Notes under the pieces: model-generated
The model's database searches: none
What the model saw: only the letters and a program-made list of their open reading frames with translations
Told to the model about the DNA's origin: nothing
Shown: positions 25,460 through 36,972 of the stretch, one piece after another
How the letters are laid out: every line of letters begins with the position of its first letter
Numbering within the stretch: the stretch's first letter is position 1
NCBI GenBank assembly: GCA_963995505.1
Contig: OZ023189.1
Span: 18,809,495 to 18,873,494, forward strand
DNA length: 64,000 bases
Reading direction: 5' to 3'
Origin: Hypericum androsaemum
Lineage: Eukaryota; Streptophyta; Magnoliopsida; Malpighiales; Hypericaceae
Position numbers and translations under genes: made by a program

Positions 25460-26473
25460 TTAACTCTTCATCTTCTGGGGATAAATGTTATTTTGAAACA
25501 AAGCAGTCAACATGATTTTATCCAACTCCTTATTCTTCTTGGCCTCCCTTTTTTCCTCCAGTTGTTGTTGCATCTCCAATGTCTTCATCATAATTTCATT
25601 TTCATTATCTCTGGTTATTCTCATCTCATGAAGTTCTGCTGCAACATCATTAGATGCTTTACCTTTTCCTTTCCTTTTTTTGGCAGCATCTCTGCCCATA
25701 GGGCGGGAAAGTATTGCAGACCTGGCGATTGGATCTTCTGAGTTAGATGGGATTGAATAATCCCCTTCTTCGGTATTCTTTGACCTCTTCGAGCTCCCAG
25801 CACTTTCTATTTCCTCCTCCTCATTCTGCGGAGGAAAATTTGTTGCAGCGCGATCTCCTTCTTCAATTTGCCATTTGGGAGATTTACACATAACTTCATT
25901 AAAAATACAAAGGTCGGTAAATTTTTTTCCACCTTTTTTTTCATAAAGTGCTTGAGCTTCGGCCTCAACATCTGCCTCGCTCATGCCGCTCCGTTTTCTT
26001 TTTAGTACTTCTCGGTAGACACCGACCCACCTTGCTGCATTTTTATTAAGTCGTTTATAACGACCTTTTATTGCTGGCACATTTCTTGCATGGATCTCTT
26101 CTGGTTTTTTTGCTTGAGATTCATGGTACAAATCACTCACTCGGGACCATAGCGAGGCACTCTTCTGATTTTTTCCAATAACACTATCTTCGCTACAGAA
26201 GATGTAAGCTGACATTAGGGCAATGTCTTTTTTGACACCCCAATTAATTAGTACATGCTTTTTAGTTTTAACCTGGCTAGCTCCATAGAAGGATAAGTGT
26301 TGTGGAATATTTTGGGGGTTGGTGTTGGAATAATGGCATTTGGGAAAGATTTGGCGAAAATTGAGAGGTATAAAATGGTGGAGAGTTCGAATACTCTCCA
26401 GAATTTAGATAAGATGAAGGATTATAAGATCCGAATGAGTGATAATTTGAAAAATAGGATCATTTGGATCCAT
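25460..26473 (-). pseudogene. PIF/Harbinger Myb-like ORF, with apparent frameshifts
   Basis: Second protein of PIF/Harbinger elements: a Myb/SANT-like DNA-binding protein that helps bring the transposase to the ends. The long open part (to about 26330) reads ...INWGVKKDIALMSAYIFCSEDSVIG..., SLWSRVSDLYHESQ, VPAIKGRYKRLNKNAARWVG, and ends in a lysine/glutamate-rich coiled-coil-like tail. Upstream, a plausible start MDPNDPIFQ (ATG at 26473-26471) connects only if the frame shifts near 26437 and again near 26325; the middle frame reads SFGSYNPSSYLNSGEYSN, typical low-complexity N-terminal sequence for this family. The start lies 11 bp from the end of an inserted Mutator-like element. Confidence 0.75.
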
Positions 26474-26484
26474 AATAGAAATAA

Positions 26485-27138
26485 GGGAAAAGTCTACTTT
26501 AGTACCCTGTGGTATCAACCAAAATCACTTTAGTACCCTATGGTAAAAAATCGATCAATTGAGTCATACTTATTCCAATTAACATCAAAAAGGGCCTCGG
26601 GCAGCTGTCCGGAGCTGCCCGAACCTACCCGACCCCTGCCCGGGCTACGTGGTCAGCCACGTCACCAATTTTTGATGACGTGGCACCACGTGGACATCCA
26701 TCTCCTTCCTCCCTCCTCCTCCTCCTCCTCCGCCGCCTCCTCCTCCTCCTCCTCCGCCTCCTCCTCCTCCTCCTCCACGTCCTCCCCGCGTCCTCTTCCT
26801 CCTCCTCCTCCTCCTCCTCCCCGCGTCCTCCTCCCCCTCCCCTCCTCCTCCTCCTCCCCGCGTCCTCCTCCCCCTCCTCCCCTCCTCCTCCTCCTCCTCC
26901 TCCTCCCCGCCTCCTCCTCCTCCTCCTCTCCACGTGGCGCCACATCATCAAAAAATGGTGACGTGGCTGACCACGTAGCCTGGGCAGGGGTCGGGTAGGT
27001 TCGGGCAGCTCTGGGCAGCTGCCCGAGGCCCTTTTTGATGTTAATTGGAATAAGTATGACTCAATTGATCGGTTTTTTACCACAGGGTACTAAAGTGATT
27101 TTTGTCGATACCACAGGGTACTAAAGTAGACTTTTCCC
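26485..27138. mobile_element. Mutator-like non-autonomous element A (654 bp)
   Basis: The ends GGGAAAAGTCTACTTTAGTA and its reverse complement are perfect inverted repeats, and the arms match for about 200 bp. The arms contain two direct copies of ctttagtaccct-tggta, the palindrome cgggcagctgcccg (right arm), and ACGT motifs. A perfect 9-bp target duplication tagaaataa lies at 26476-26484 and 27139-27147, as in Mutator-like elements. The core (about 26700-26935) is (CCT)n interrupted by ccccgcgtcc. No transposase. Same family as 40774-41873 and 49100-50291. Inserted in the leader of the Harbinger Myb ORF. Confidence 0.92.
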
Positions 27139-27234
27139 TAGAAATAATGTAATAGAGACAATTTATAAGAAGAGATTATGTAGTGAAAGTAGAGAGAATT
27201 TTAGATGGTATATGAAAATATGTTAACATTGGAC

Positions 27235-27246
27235 TCTATTTATAGA
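27235..27246 (-). promoter_or_regulatory. TATA box of the Harbinger Myb ORF
   Basis: On the minus strand the sequence reads CTCTATAAATAG. It would be about 100 bp upstream of the ORF start if the 654-bp insertion were removed. Inferred from position and consensus only. Confidence 0.4.
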
Positions 27247-27300
27247 GATACAAAATTAAATTATTTTTTAAATTTATTGCTAAAGATAAGCTAACCACAA

Positions 27301-29590
27301 AAATTTTATCAGAATAAATCTATTTTTACGAATAATATTATGCCAAGTAGAAATAACTAGATAGTTAGATAAATAAAAAAAGTACCCAATCCGCTCGGGA
27401 GCGGGATTGGCTGCCCAATCCGCTCGGCCGAGCGGAAATCAACCTGTAGCAATTTTTTTTATATTCATTAAATATTGGCCGAGTGCTCGAATCGGCCAAC
27501 TGATGTACGTAGCCTTAGGCCCCGGATTGGATGCTTACAAAGGTTTACTACTATGAAACGGACAACACCAAAATAGATTGTAGTGAACGAAATATTTGTA
27601 GTATTAGAAGTTAATCCATCCCCGACATACTTTTTTTTCCCTTAGGAGCATCCCAGACATACTAGTAGTGGTAATAGTTAACCAATAGTGATACCAACGT
27701 GTTTCTCCCGATTTTGGTGCACTTATCGTTGATATTCTTAGGAATGCAATGGAGCGGCAAAATTAGGCAGATTCAAGAGATTTGTTCATAGTTTTCCAAA
27801 ACATCATAGCCTAATTTCGGCTTTTTTGGGTGGTCTTGGGTGGATGTGGAGGCTTCCTTTAGGCCTCGTTGCTTGGTGGGCTTTGGCCTCTTTTGGGTAG
27901 CAATCGGAAGTTTTACACGGCAATACCATTGTTGGCTTATTGCGGTGGAAAATTTTTCCCTTTGTTTAGTATAATCTTGGTTGCTCTTTTTCTCGGCTCT
28001 TTTTGAGGCAGGTTGTACAGTGACTTGTGGTGCTCTATCTGCTTTTGTGTGAGGGCTGTCACCTTTTCTCTTACTTATACATAAAATCAAGATTAATACA
28101 ATTCTATTTTTTCAAAAAAATAGTGATACATGCGTTTTGCTGCCAACTCAGAAGTTAGTCCATCCCCGACATACTTTTCTTAGTTGTCTTTGGAGAGATA
28201 TCTTACAACGAAGAGAGATATTTTATTGAACTAGTTTTAATGATGAACATTGTTTGTTGAGCAGTAGCAAGAATATCTTCCTCCTTATCTTCTGGGAAAC
28301 TTTGAATCCGAAACCATTGACTAATTTTATTTTTGGGTCCTTTGTATTGTTGGTGGAAAATTGGGCATCTCTTTTTTTCTTTTGATGATAAACAATTGTC
28401 TGACGGTATGGTATTGTTTTGACGATTTGTAAAATTCAGTATTTTAAATATAAGACTTAGTAAACTAAATGAGAAAAGTACACAAAGATAATGACCAAGT
28501 TGTAATTGGCCACGCACTAAAACTTCTCCACTAACGTCTAACCAACGTCCCACCCTTATCTCTGGCATGCCTAATAACTCAATTACTTCCATTGTACACT
28601 CTATTCTTAGACATAAACCCCACTCACCCTAACACCACCTTACCTCCATAAGCGGTAGAAGAAATAGGATCGACATATACTGTTTGTAATGGAGGAAGAT
28701 GCAGCGGCTGCCATTTTTGGATATTGAGCTCGGTAAGTAATCTCAACCTTGTAATTTCTTTATCAAGAATAGTTGATAAATAGGTTTAGTGAAATTGTTT
28801 ATCCGAAACATAGTAGATGAATGAATTAAATTCTAGGATTAATAGCAATTAGGGTTTATGGATGTCTAGGTTCATCATGGTATCAAAGAAATCTGTATCT
28901 CTTTTGGGTTGCTAGCATTAATACAAATAAAATATTTAGGGATTAAAATAACTCTTGAAAGCCATAGAAGGATTCGTGAATTGTAATTAGAAAAAAGAAA
29001 TTAAAAAAAGGGCATCGTGTGCTTCTCGCCAAAGTCAAGAAATGCTGTTACTCGGTGAATGGGAAGGGTATTACCGACCACAAGGATGGCCTTTTAGTGG
29101 CCAAGAATAAATCATGGAATGAGGTGATCGTGCAAGATTAATTTTAACGAGGATCCGTCGGTTCTGATTATTGGCCACGTGAGCAAAAGTTTCTTAGGTA
29201 GAAGGCGATTATACTTTGATTGTTGTTAATGAGTTCATCCAGTCCGACGTCATCTTTGAAAAGGCTAAATTGAAACTAAATTAGAAAGTAGAGCCAAGCT
29301 TGTGGAGCTTCTTAGTGTCGATCATAAATGGGAAGGTCCTTTGACTGTCAATCGCAACACGATTAAGTTATCGACAATGACCAATATTTTCAGGTAAGTT
29401 GTTCATGATTTTAATTCGAGGTGTTTTTGATTTAAAACTAATTTTACGTTTGAGCCGAGTAACTAAATAATTTGTTGTTGATGTTGGTTGATTGAGTATA
29501 TAATGGATGTTAAATGATTTGTTCTTTGTTCCTGTACGATGTGTCTACTTAACCTTGTCATGATTATTAGATATCTTACCATGCTGTGTA
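27301..29590. other. Intergenic repeat-derived DNA, no gene recognised
   Basis: A 29-bp direct repeat, agaagtta(a/g)tccatccccg followed by acatactttt, occurs at 27606-27634 and 28150-28178 with one mismatch. It could mark the ends or target sites of a lost element. Minus-strand open frames at 27773-28090 and 28203-28592 lie on either side of the second copy; I recognise no domain in them. At 27400-27440 the phrase ccaatccgctcgg occurs twice around agcgggattggctgcc. At about 28990-29390 a broken coding-like stretch shows no family I can name. Confidence 0.5.
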
Positions 29591-30300
29591 CTGGTCTTCT
29601 TAGTTCATATGATGGCTGATTGGTTATAATATATTGATGGTGTGTTGTGGTTTGGGAAATTCATGTGAAAATGGAAGTGATGAATTTGTGGCGATGCCAT
29701 ATCTCTGGTCAGTTCGGTTCATTGAAATCATGAGTTTATTGGAATTGTGGTGATTGAGGTTCGGTCCATTTTGTTTGAAACATGAACGTCCTAATGAGAT
29801 TATTAATAAGGCCCATAACAGCAGGGGTATACACCAGGATCTTACCATTGGGGGTGATATGATGGTCCCCATAATGGCAGGAATATGCGCCAGGACCGTG
29901 CTATTGAGGTGATTCGATGACATAGTCTCATTAGGAGGATCTCCGGAGTTCCTGTCTTTATGCATCATTAGTAGTTGCATAGTAAAGTCGTGCATTGTCG
30001 GGTTTACATAACATGTCACATATTTGTTGTTAGTTGTTTGCGTTCACTGCTTTGAGATGAGTCTTTGCAATATGAGATCGATGAAATAGGATGATCATTT
30101 GTTTGAATGTTTATCTGTTGTGTTCAGTATTATTCAACGCTAAGGGATGATATTTGATCTAATAGCCATTTTGAAAATACTTGGGCCTGATTTTGGGTTA
30201 GTTGTTTGGGCAACTTACTAAGTAGCGAAACTCACAAAATTCGCAACGTTATTTTTTAGGAACATTGAAGACGCTTTGGGGTTGGGCTTGAGAATAAAAA
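29591..30300 (+). mobile_element. Possible Ty3-type LTR remnant
   Basis: Contains a tandem pair of ~75-bp units (gg-atatgcgccagga / ggtatacaccaggat with taatggcagg, 29820-29930). Near 30208-30265 acttactaagtagcgaaactcac precedes a T-rich stretch and ttttttagga, a layout seen near the 3' end of many plant Ty3 LTRs. Ends and target duplication were not found. Confidence 0.3.
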
Positions 30301-31346
30301 TTAGGATTCCATAGGCTTATTTGATATTAGAAATGTGCCTTGTGCAACTTCTAGTTGCGCGGTAGTTGTCTCGATTCCGAATCGTGATACGATTTCAACG
30401 TCAAAATAGGTATTCCTATCGAGGTACTCTTTCCCTACCATACATTTTTTCCTACGGGTTTTGGTATGGTAGGATTTTGGCGAAGCCGACAGTCGCAACT
30501 CCGTTTGGATCCATGACAGAAAGAATACCACACACTAAGTAAGTTGTATATTTCATGGCGATCTTTATACATATACCTTTAAAAAAATTGTCAGACAAAT
30601 TCGGATTCGTTTTTTTTTAAGAGAAGTTAGATTCGGATTGTATGATCTTGGTGATGCTCATTTATGTTCTCTGATTTTCGCGTGATGTTGGCGACTCTTC
30701 CTCGCCTTAATTATCTTAATTAATTATGGAAAAAGTTTGGTTATTTTTCAAGATACTATTTCATTCGTCTTGAATTATTTGGTTCAATATCGAAATTTTT
30801 TTTAGTTATGAGTATGACCTGACCAAATGAAACGGGCCCAATGACAAAATTGATGGCCCAGATGTATCAAGTGACCAATAATACTGTTTTAAACTATGTT
30901 TGTAGTGAGCCCAACATTTTTCTGCCAGAGCTATGAGCCCAATATGAATGGGACGTTTCCTAGGCTAAGTGTGCTCTTCAACTAATTTTTATAATTCCCC
31001 TAAAAAAAACCTAATTTTTATAATTTAAATTTTCAGACTCACTTTGAAACTTTTTTTTTTCAAATTAGAACAATCATATTCCTTCATCAAATTAGAACAA
31101 CCCAAGTTTGGTTGGTCACCATAAAGCAAAACTAAAGAGGCCTAGATTACTTCTGAAAGAAGAGGCCCATATTACTTCTTAAAAAAATGCATAGATCTAC
31201 CTAACTCAAATTCCAACCGTCTAACCGGCCGCCGTGGAGATATTTGAACAAACCAGCGGAAAGCACTTTTTTTTGGTCGGCAGAGAAAACTATAGTAAAA
31301 GACGGTGTTAAATTTACGGTTACTCTCAGTTTTGTAATAAAAATTA
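30300..31346. other. Intergenic region, no gene seen
   Basis: AT-rich. The stretch 30470-30540 is related to 57920-57985 (see findings). Open frames are under 80 codons and featureless. Confidence 0.5.
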
Positions 31347-32594
31347 GGAAAAATTATTCTCAAGTCCCTCGAATTTACTTAAATATACTCAAAAGTCTCT
31401 CCCGTTTACAAAATACATTCCGAAGTCCCTCTAGTTTACTTTTATTATACTTTCGGGTCCCTGGCGCACATTAGCAGCTCTTTTTTTCATTTTTGTCAAT
31501 GAAATGACTCTTCGAAAAAAAAGTCATCTTCTTCCTATAGATTGTTGACGTCATCTAATTAAAGATCCCAGACCAAATCGACACCAAATTAAGATCCGAC
31601 ACCAAATCAAAACCCAACCGTCATACACCAAATTAAGTTCTCAGCAACTTTACATGAACAACACGTTTGAGTGCTGCAATCAATTAACTAAAGAAATTAA
31701 GCCCAACTCTAGAGGTTGTTCGTCCTCCGCAGAACGACTATGAAAGATGAAGCAGGACGCCGGCATGCCGAGATCTCTGCCAAGGAGCTAGAGGACGCCG
31801 ACGGAATCTGACCCAAGATATCTCCGGTGACCGGTGCTCATCGTTTTGAAGATTCGCATCGCCGCCAAGGAGAGGAAAAGGCGGGCCCTTTTGAAGCTCA
31901 AGGCCAAGAGGAGGAGGAGCTGGGTCCTGCGGGAAATGACGACGAGGAGGGTGGTGAGGGGCTTCTCGGTCCCTGCCGACGATGACTCTGTCTTCTGGGG
32001 AAAAATTATCGAGGAGGGGAGACAACGACGAGGTCGACGATTTCGACGAGTAAGATGGGACCCCGTATGACGGAGGCTACGACATCGCCCTCACCTACGG
32101 CCGCCCCCTCGACCCCTCCAACGACACTTGCTACGCCATCGTCACCTCGTCGTCGAAATCGGTGAGATGGTGGAGATCCAAGTCCCAGGCTAGCTCTTCG
32201 GCGGCGGGCTTCTTCTCTGCGGGTTTCTTCTCGGCCCTGGGCTTCATTTTCTAGTTCGGTCTCTCTCCCGTTGGCTGCTTCAAGAAAATGGATTGGGACT
32301 TTGTTTTGCTTCTGTAGTTCGATGCTTGGGATTAATTGAAATGATGGATGTAAGCTTTGCTGGAAACGTTTGATTTTTGGCCTGAGTTTGTTCGGCAATT
32401 TTTGTCCGGCTAGGGGATAGCATTTTTTTTATTTTTGTTTTAGGGTATTCTCATCATTTCATTGACAAAAACAGAAAAAGGAACCCGAAAATATAATAAA
32501 AGCAAACTAGAGGGACTTCGAAATATATTTTGTGAACATGGAAGATTTTTGGTTATATTTAAACAAACCCCAAGAATTTGAGAGTAATTTTCCC
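31347..32594. mobile_element. Mutator-like element D with gene-like cargo (1248 bp)
   Basis: The ends ggaaaaattattctcaag (left) and, reverse-complemented, gggaaaattactctcaaa (right) begin inverted arms of about 150 bp that share aagtccctctagttt and tgtcaatgaaatga. A perfect 9-bp target duplication taaaaatta lies at 31338-31346 and 32595-32603. Between the arms (about 31740-32400) is GC-rich DNA unlike its surroundings. It looks like the 3' part of a plant gene: a plus-strand frame reads YDGGYDIALTYGRPLDPSND... to a stop after GFFSALGFIF (TAG at 32252), followed by 3'-UTR-like sequence, with a TAA in frame just before (about 32049). This is the Pack-MULE pattern. The source gene is not identified. 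The arm family differs from elements A-C. Confidence 0.85.
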
Positions 32595-32603
32595 TAAAAA
32601 TTA

Positions 32604-33155
32604 CTAATTGCATATAACATTTAAACATATCTTGAACTGAATCCCCGCGAGACAGTAAAAATAAAGTTAGAAGCCAAAAGTTGTTCTTATTGCACGACCC
32701 CAATCCACATACCGATCGAATCTTTTGATATACAAGTTGTTCTAAAAAAATCAATTAATTATCTAATAACAGTCATTTAATATCTGCAATAGCAAGAATA
32801 ATGTTCTAATAATGATCAAGATCGTCTATCTGCCCTTCTTATAATCTTCCAAAATTTGTATATACCACTAATCCCAAGTCCAATTTTTTTTTTGAAATAC
32901 AACATTATTCTCTTCCAACCATATACGCCAAAGGAAATTTTAACATGCAAGCAAATTTCTGGCAAGAAAATGCCAACCAGGCCAATACATGCGGAATATA
33001 AACAACCACTAAAAGACATTTGATCAATAATTTATTATATATGTCAAGACCTTATATATTCGAATTATCGTACGTAACAGAAAATACCTCAAAAAGATTT
33101 CTTGCAGGAATATAAACTCGGTCATCAATTTTTTTGAAAAGTACTCGGTCATCAA
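32604..33155. other. Upstream region of the BAHD gene
   Basis: AT-rich sequence with no recognisable gene; only short minus-strand frames occur. No clear TATA box stands out near 33100. Confidence 0.4.
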
Positions 33156-34782
33156 ATGTCTTCTAAACTCAGAATACTCGAGGTCGCCCAAATAAGGCCG
33201 TCCTCCTACGACGACTCAACCGAGTCAGCGACCGAGTCATCCCTCCCACTCACAATGTTGGACACGTCCTTCCTCAACTCGCCTCAAATAGAGTACCTTT
33301 CCTTCTACCAACTCACTTCCACGAGTACGACTCACTTCCACTCGGCCGTCCTCCCATTCCTCAAGCGCTCCCTCTCCCTTGCCCTAGCTCACTACCTCCC
33401 GCTAACCGGCCACCTCAGGTGGTCCCCGGATGGCACCACCTCGTCGCCTTCCATCTTCTACTCGTCGAACGGCCACGTGTGGCTGACTGTTGTCGCGGAA
33501 GATTCCACCATCGACTCGAACTTGTTCAGTCAACTCACGGGTAACCGATGCTCGTAGCTGCATGGCTTATTATGACACATATTAATATTTGCCTATGTTT
33601 ACTACAAATCTGATACATTTTTCTCGGTTTATAATTTTCCTTCCTTCATTTTTTTTTCTCGAAATTACACAATATCCCGACTGAGCTGGTGCAGGTAACT
33701 TTGGCAAGGCTCGAGAAGTGTCCGAGTCGCGCCTCTACGTGCCCGAGTTGCAATCATCGGACTCGGAAGCCGCTCTTCTAGCAATCCAAATAACGCTCTT
33801 CCCTAACCAAGGCATCTCAATAGGGATCTCCTTCCACCACGCCATCCTCGACGCGAAGGCCCTGACCCTCTTCATCAAATCATGGGCCCACATGAACCAG
33901 CGATTACTAACAGGACAAGATCAGCCCTCTTCCTCCCTGATACTGCCACCGGAGCTAACCCCGGTAACGGAAAGGAATGCCGTGGAGGACCCGGAAGGGA
34001 TCATTTCGAAGCACCTAAAGTTCTGGGCCAAGATGAACGACGTCATGTGGGGTAACCCTAGAAGCTTGAGGCTGATCCCGGCGACTTTGCCCGATGAGCA
34101 CCCGAGCTCCAACCTGGTAATGGCGTCGTTCGAGCTCTCAATGCAAGATATCGACAGGATCAGGAAGAACGTGTCGGATTTCGATCAGGGTAAGATCGCC
34201 AGCAACAACAACAACTTATCAAGTTTCGTACTGGCGTACGCATACACTTTGGTTTGCCTGGTCAATGCCAAAGGGTTGACCCATTCCGGGAAGGACGTCC
34301 ACGTGGGCATGGCGGCGGACTGTAGGGCCCGCCTAGACCCACCATTCCCCGACAACTACCTCGGCAACTGCGTCATCAGCCACACCGTGTTGGGCCGCGA
34401 AGACATGAACAGGCTCGGGGAGGACGACGGGCTTGCCTTTGTAGCTACGAGGCTGGGCTCCTTGGTCGAGAGGATTAAGAGCGACGGGCCTGGGTCGGTG
34501 GCTGAGGCCGCCGTGGATTGGGCTTCGAAGATAGAGGATCTGGGCCGGGTCGTGTCCATGGAGGTCATCGGAGTGGCGTGGTCCCACCGGCTGGGCTCCT
34601 ACGGCGTGGACTTCGGGTGGGGGAGGCCCACCAAGGTGGAGATTCCTTCGATAGATAAGGCAGGAGGCGTTTATTTCGTGGAGAGTAGGGATGGAAGCGG
34701 AGGTATTGAGATTGGGTTGGCCTTGAAGCACCACCAGATGGAGGCCTTTCGTCGTTTGTTTCTTGATGGGCTTAGAGTCTGA
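33156..34782 (+). CDS. BAHD acyltransferase, anthocyanin/phenolic-glucoside malonyl- or aromatic acyltransferase type (490 aa)
   Basis: Transfers an acyl group from acyl-CoA to a hydroxyl, usually on a glycosylated flavonoid or phenolic; cytosolic. Two exons, 33156-33540 and 33695-34782, are joined by a 154-nt GT-AG intron (TCACGG|gtaacc ... gtgcag|GTAACT), with the frame preserved across the junction. The catalytic HxxxD motif is H177-D181 in SFHHAILDAKA. The structural DFGWG motif is 434-438 in YGVDFGWGRPTKVE. Residues YLGNCV and the N-terminal LTMLDTSFLNSPQIEYLSFYQ fit the clade that holds anthocyanin acyltransferases. Length is normal for the family. Start context atcaaATGtc is acceptable and no better upstream ATG exists. 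GC-rich exons. The acyl donor and acceptor cannot be told from sequence. Confidence 0.93.
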
Positions 34783-35309
34783 TAGAATCCGGAAGTTGCT
34801 TAGATTTCTTTGGTTGATATTATCTATATTTGAATATTTATTGGGATCAATAATTTATGTTTAAGTCTGATAAAATATTTAAAATATAGTGACATTGTTC
34901 AAATCAATATCTCTTCGTTTAGGGGAATCTGAGATAGTGATGTATTGGGACTTAGGTGTGGAACGCAAACCCGCAACTCAACGCTTGGTTCTCCTTTTTA
35001 TCCCATCACGGTTTTTTGTCACGGCGTTTTCCGTGGTAGGTTTTTTCTCGAGGCCCGCGATTCAACTTCGGAGGGACTTCTACGGTAGGTGTGCATCTCA
35101 CGTAATGTACTTCGTATATATGTGATTAATAGTAACTTATCGTTAAACAAAATATTCAATTAAATATTTAACAATGTTACATTTTCATGAATATTTATTT
35201 TTTTATTAGTGAAGAGAATAACATTTGAAAAATTATATTTAATTGACTCATACAACAAAATAGTGCTTTCTTGTTGCGAGATAAGTTAAAAATAAAAAAT
35301 TATCTGCTT
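34783..35309. other. BAHD 3' region and intergenic DNA
   Basis: 3' UTR, then AT-rich sequence. A 78-codon frame at 34889-35125 has no recognisable domain. Confidence 0.4.
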
Positions 35310-35341
35310 CGAAGTGTTGGGAGTGGCGAGAAAAAGCAAGT

Positions 35342-35602
35342 TGTGATACCCCGTTAATGATCTGTTCTGTCTGAAATGCTCAAGTGATTTGATTGATACT
35401 ATCCATGCCAACAAGGTGCACCTTCTTTTCTGGCACACATCTTGAGAGAATTTCAAGGTCAAACGCGTTTGGCCGGGAGTAGGATCAGGATGGGTGACTC
35501 CTTGAAAGCATTTTCCGGGATGCGTGTGAGTGAGGACAAAATATACTGAAAAAGACTTGTGTTGGTCTGTGGAGCCAGTTGATCAAATCCCGGGGAGTCA
35601 CA
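35342..35602 (+). mobile_element. Cassandra-like solo LTR carrying a 5S rRNA-derived segment
   Basis: Starts TGTGATACCCC, ends GTCACA, and is flanked by caagt / caagc (35337-35341, 35603-35607; one mismatch). It sits inside the Copia 5' LTR. The segment about 35396-35525, notably cgtttggccgggagtaggat and tcaggatgggtgactccttg (35465-35505), matches the internal control region of plant 5S rRNA. Cassandra TRIM elements are known for carrying 5S-like sequence in their LTRs. It is too diverged from 5S rRNA to be a real rRNA gene. Confidence 0.78.
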
Positions 35603-36038
35603 CAAGCGGAGAAAAAATTGGGCAGGTGGGCTGGCACCCTCTAGGTTCGAATGCGTATTCGCGGACCCGACGCCCGTCAGCTAGACTGCGGATTCATTTC
35701 TTGTTTTGTCGTACTCTTATTTTGGACTCCTAGATTGAACTAAATAAGTTTTGTGGATTGGAATGGTTTATCTATTATATAAAAATATGTTACCCTAGTT
35801 TATGTATGGCTCTGTGACTCGGATCTCATTAATAAAAATTCTCCTTCTCTCTGTGGACGTAGGCATTAGGCCATACCACGTAAACTCTTGCATCTGTGTT
35901 CTTTATGCATTCTTGTTCTCTTGTGGTGAATTCCTAACAACATGTATCAGAGCTAGGTGAAAGGATGGTGGATCATGACACGAAGTTTGGCTTGGTGAAG
36001 TTCGATGGCTCATCGAATTTTGGGTTATGGCAAAGGCG

Positions 36039-36972
36039 TGTAAGAATTGAAAAATCTAACTGATAAGTTATCTAAATCTAAGAGGGTTTATGGAAATTTT
36101 CTACGTAACCCCATCCGTATTAGGGTAAAACGTGGAGTAGGGTTTTTCCCCCAAAATTTACCTTAAGTAAGGTGCTAGCCGCCCACAATTTGTCATCCTA
36201 AAAGCTCATGAAATGTCTCTTCTCCTTGTGAAGGCGAAGAGCATTCTCGGGCCCAGACGGAAGTGCTAGGAGAGGGCGAGGCCACATGAAACCCCTTAGA
36301 GGTAGAGGGTAAGTTAGTATTTCCATTTTCCCCAAATCCCAATTGCAGTATGTCAAGAAAGCTCATGGATGCCTGTTTCCAAAAGGTGGGAAAAATGTAT
36401 CGATTGACGGATCATCCCCAATAGATTCATCCAGATTCTTAGGTGTGTGTGATTGAATGGACGGGGAGCGTAGGAACTATCTGGGCTCGTGGAGAGGATA
36501 CCTTCTTATCTTCGGGGCCCGTATTATGGGAACGAGAAGGCATTTATTTGTGCCTCACGAGAATTCCGTCATGAATTCTGTAGACTCTGGAGTTCTGTAT
36601 CTGCTATGTGAAAGTTTGTCTTCTGTCTCTGATTTATATAATTCGTGAGTGCATTATTCTGTCTTTCTTTATCTGTTGTCCACTTACTGAGTTTATAACT
36701 CACTACAGTCGTATATATATATTTCAGATTATTCAGGTAGGGTCTCGGATCGGGAGTATGATTCTTAAAAAGGGTCAGCGATGAATGTATTTTCATATTT
36801 TCGAAGAATAAGAGAACCATCGGTTCCTATTTTCACTTTATTTAGACTGGATGTCAAATTTTGCATGTTAATTAAATAGTATTTACGTTTGGACAATTTA
36901 ATTTTCGTTATAATAAATCTTGATGCCTTACGAGGATTTTATACCTCGGACATTTGTCATATTTTATTATCA
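36039..36972 (+). mobile_element. Solo LTR (934 bp) nested in Copia gag
   Basis: Begins tgtaagaattg and ends tttattatca, with the perfect 5-bp duplication aggcg on both sides (36034-36038, 36973-36977). Near its 3' part, cacttactgagtttataactcac followed by atatatttcagattattcagg is typical of Ty3-type LTRs. No internal region remains, so it arose by LTR-LTR recombination. Confidence 0.82.

Larger units (their letters stand above)
23450..27300 (-). mobile_element. PIF/Harbinger DNA transposon (ends not resolved)
   Basis: Defined by the transposase and Myb-like ORFs on the same strand. Without the insertion at 26485-27138, the leader of the Myb ORF continues to about 27250, where TATAAATA on the minus strand (27244-27237) is a fair promoter. 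I looked for the expected GGGCC-type inverted ends with a TTA/TAA duplication on both sides and did not find a convincing pair, so the limits given are estimates. From 25075 to 25455 (minus-strand leader of the transposase ORF) short direct repeats gtgggtgtgggtggatgac and gaaatgaagaacaaattaca occur. Confidence 0.6.

Noticed and set aside
26540..27083. Paired 152-codon frames on opposite strands with the same first 30 residues
   Set aside because: The identity comes from the inverted arms of element A; the middle is triplet repeat.
27520..27545. TTA + ggccccggattggatgc as a Harbinger-type terminal repeat
   Set aside because: No matching inverted partner was found on either side, so it cannot be used to define an element.
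28203..28592. 129-codon minus-strand frame
   Set aside because: AT-rich, lysine/serine-rich translation without a recognisable domain; could be a decayed element ORF but there is no support for a gene.
35396..35525. 5S rRNA gene
   Set aside because: Only the internal control region is well matched, the rest is diverged, and it sits within LTR-like ends; it is better explained as Cassandra-type sequence.
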